7,405 nucleotides of DNA from an uncultured Gemmatimonadota bacterium (lineage in GTDB: Bacteria > Gemmatimonadota > Gemmatimonadetes > Gemmatimonadales > GWC2-71-9), in NCBI GenBank assembly GCA_946480845.1, contig CAMLLJ010000138.1, positions 1 through 7,405 of the forward strand. Reading direction: 5' to 3'. The position numbers and the translations under genes are program-made. The notes beneath the pieces were generated by a model, which worked only from the letters and a program-made list of their open reading frames with translations, ran no database searches and had not been told where the DNA came from. Below, in pieces: positions 7,398 to 7,405 of this stretch (positions are counted from its first letter, which is position 1; every line of letters starts with the position of its first letter).

Positions 7398-7405
7398 GCG
7401 AAAAG

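Overview
This GC-rich 7.4 kb window is almost fully coding. It carries ordinary bacterial chromosomal genes and no RNA genes, insertion sequences, phage genes or CRISPR array that I can see. Base composition and codon use (strong G/C third positions, GTG starts) look uniform, so there is no sign of recent transfer. The gene mix fits a GC-rich Gram-negative lineage. Gemmatimonadota is my best guess from the style and gene order, but this is an inference without any alignment.

Layout: five genes lie on the minus strand, transcribed from right to left: miaB (tRNA methylthiolation), a small comFB-like gene, comEC (DNA-uptake channel), fbp (class I fructose-1,6-bisphosphatase) and the large subunit of methylmalonyl-CoA mutase. 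They are packed as a textbook operon: a 4-base ATGA overlap (miaB/comFB), a 16-nt gap (comFB/comEC), an 11-nt gap (comEC/fbp) and a 4-base GTGA overlap (fbp/mutase). No space exists for an internal terminator or a separate intergenic promoter. The promoter should lie upstream of miaB, beyond the right edge.

A family 2 glycosyltransferase gene runs on the plus strand at the left edge and converges on the mutase gene. The two coding regions overlap tail to tail by 77 bp.

The operon joins three themes: tRNA modification, DNA uptake (ComFB plus ComEC) and gluconeogenic carbon flow (the mutase makes succinyl-CoA from propionate-type carbon, and FBPase is a committed step of gluconeogenesis). The most interesting point is the pairing of a ComFB-family protein, a family reported to include cyclic-dinucleotide receptors, directly upstream of the ComEC channel. 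The mutase is also of interest: it lacks a B12-binding domain, has a shortened N-terminus and has no Shine-Dalgarno sequence of its own. I see no clearly undescribed system here.
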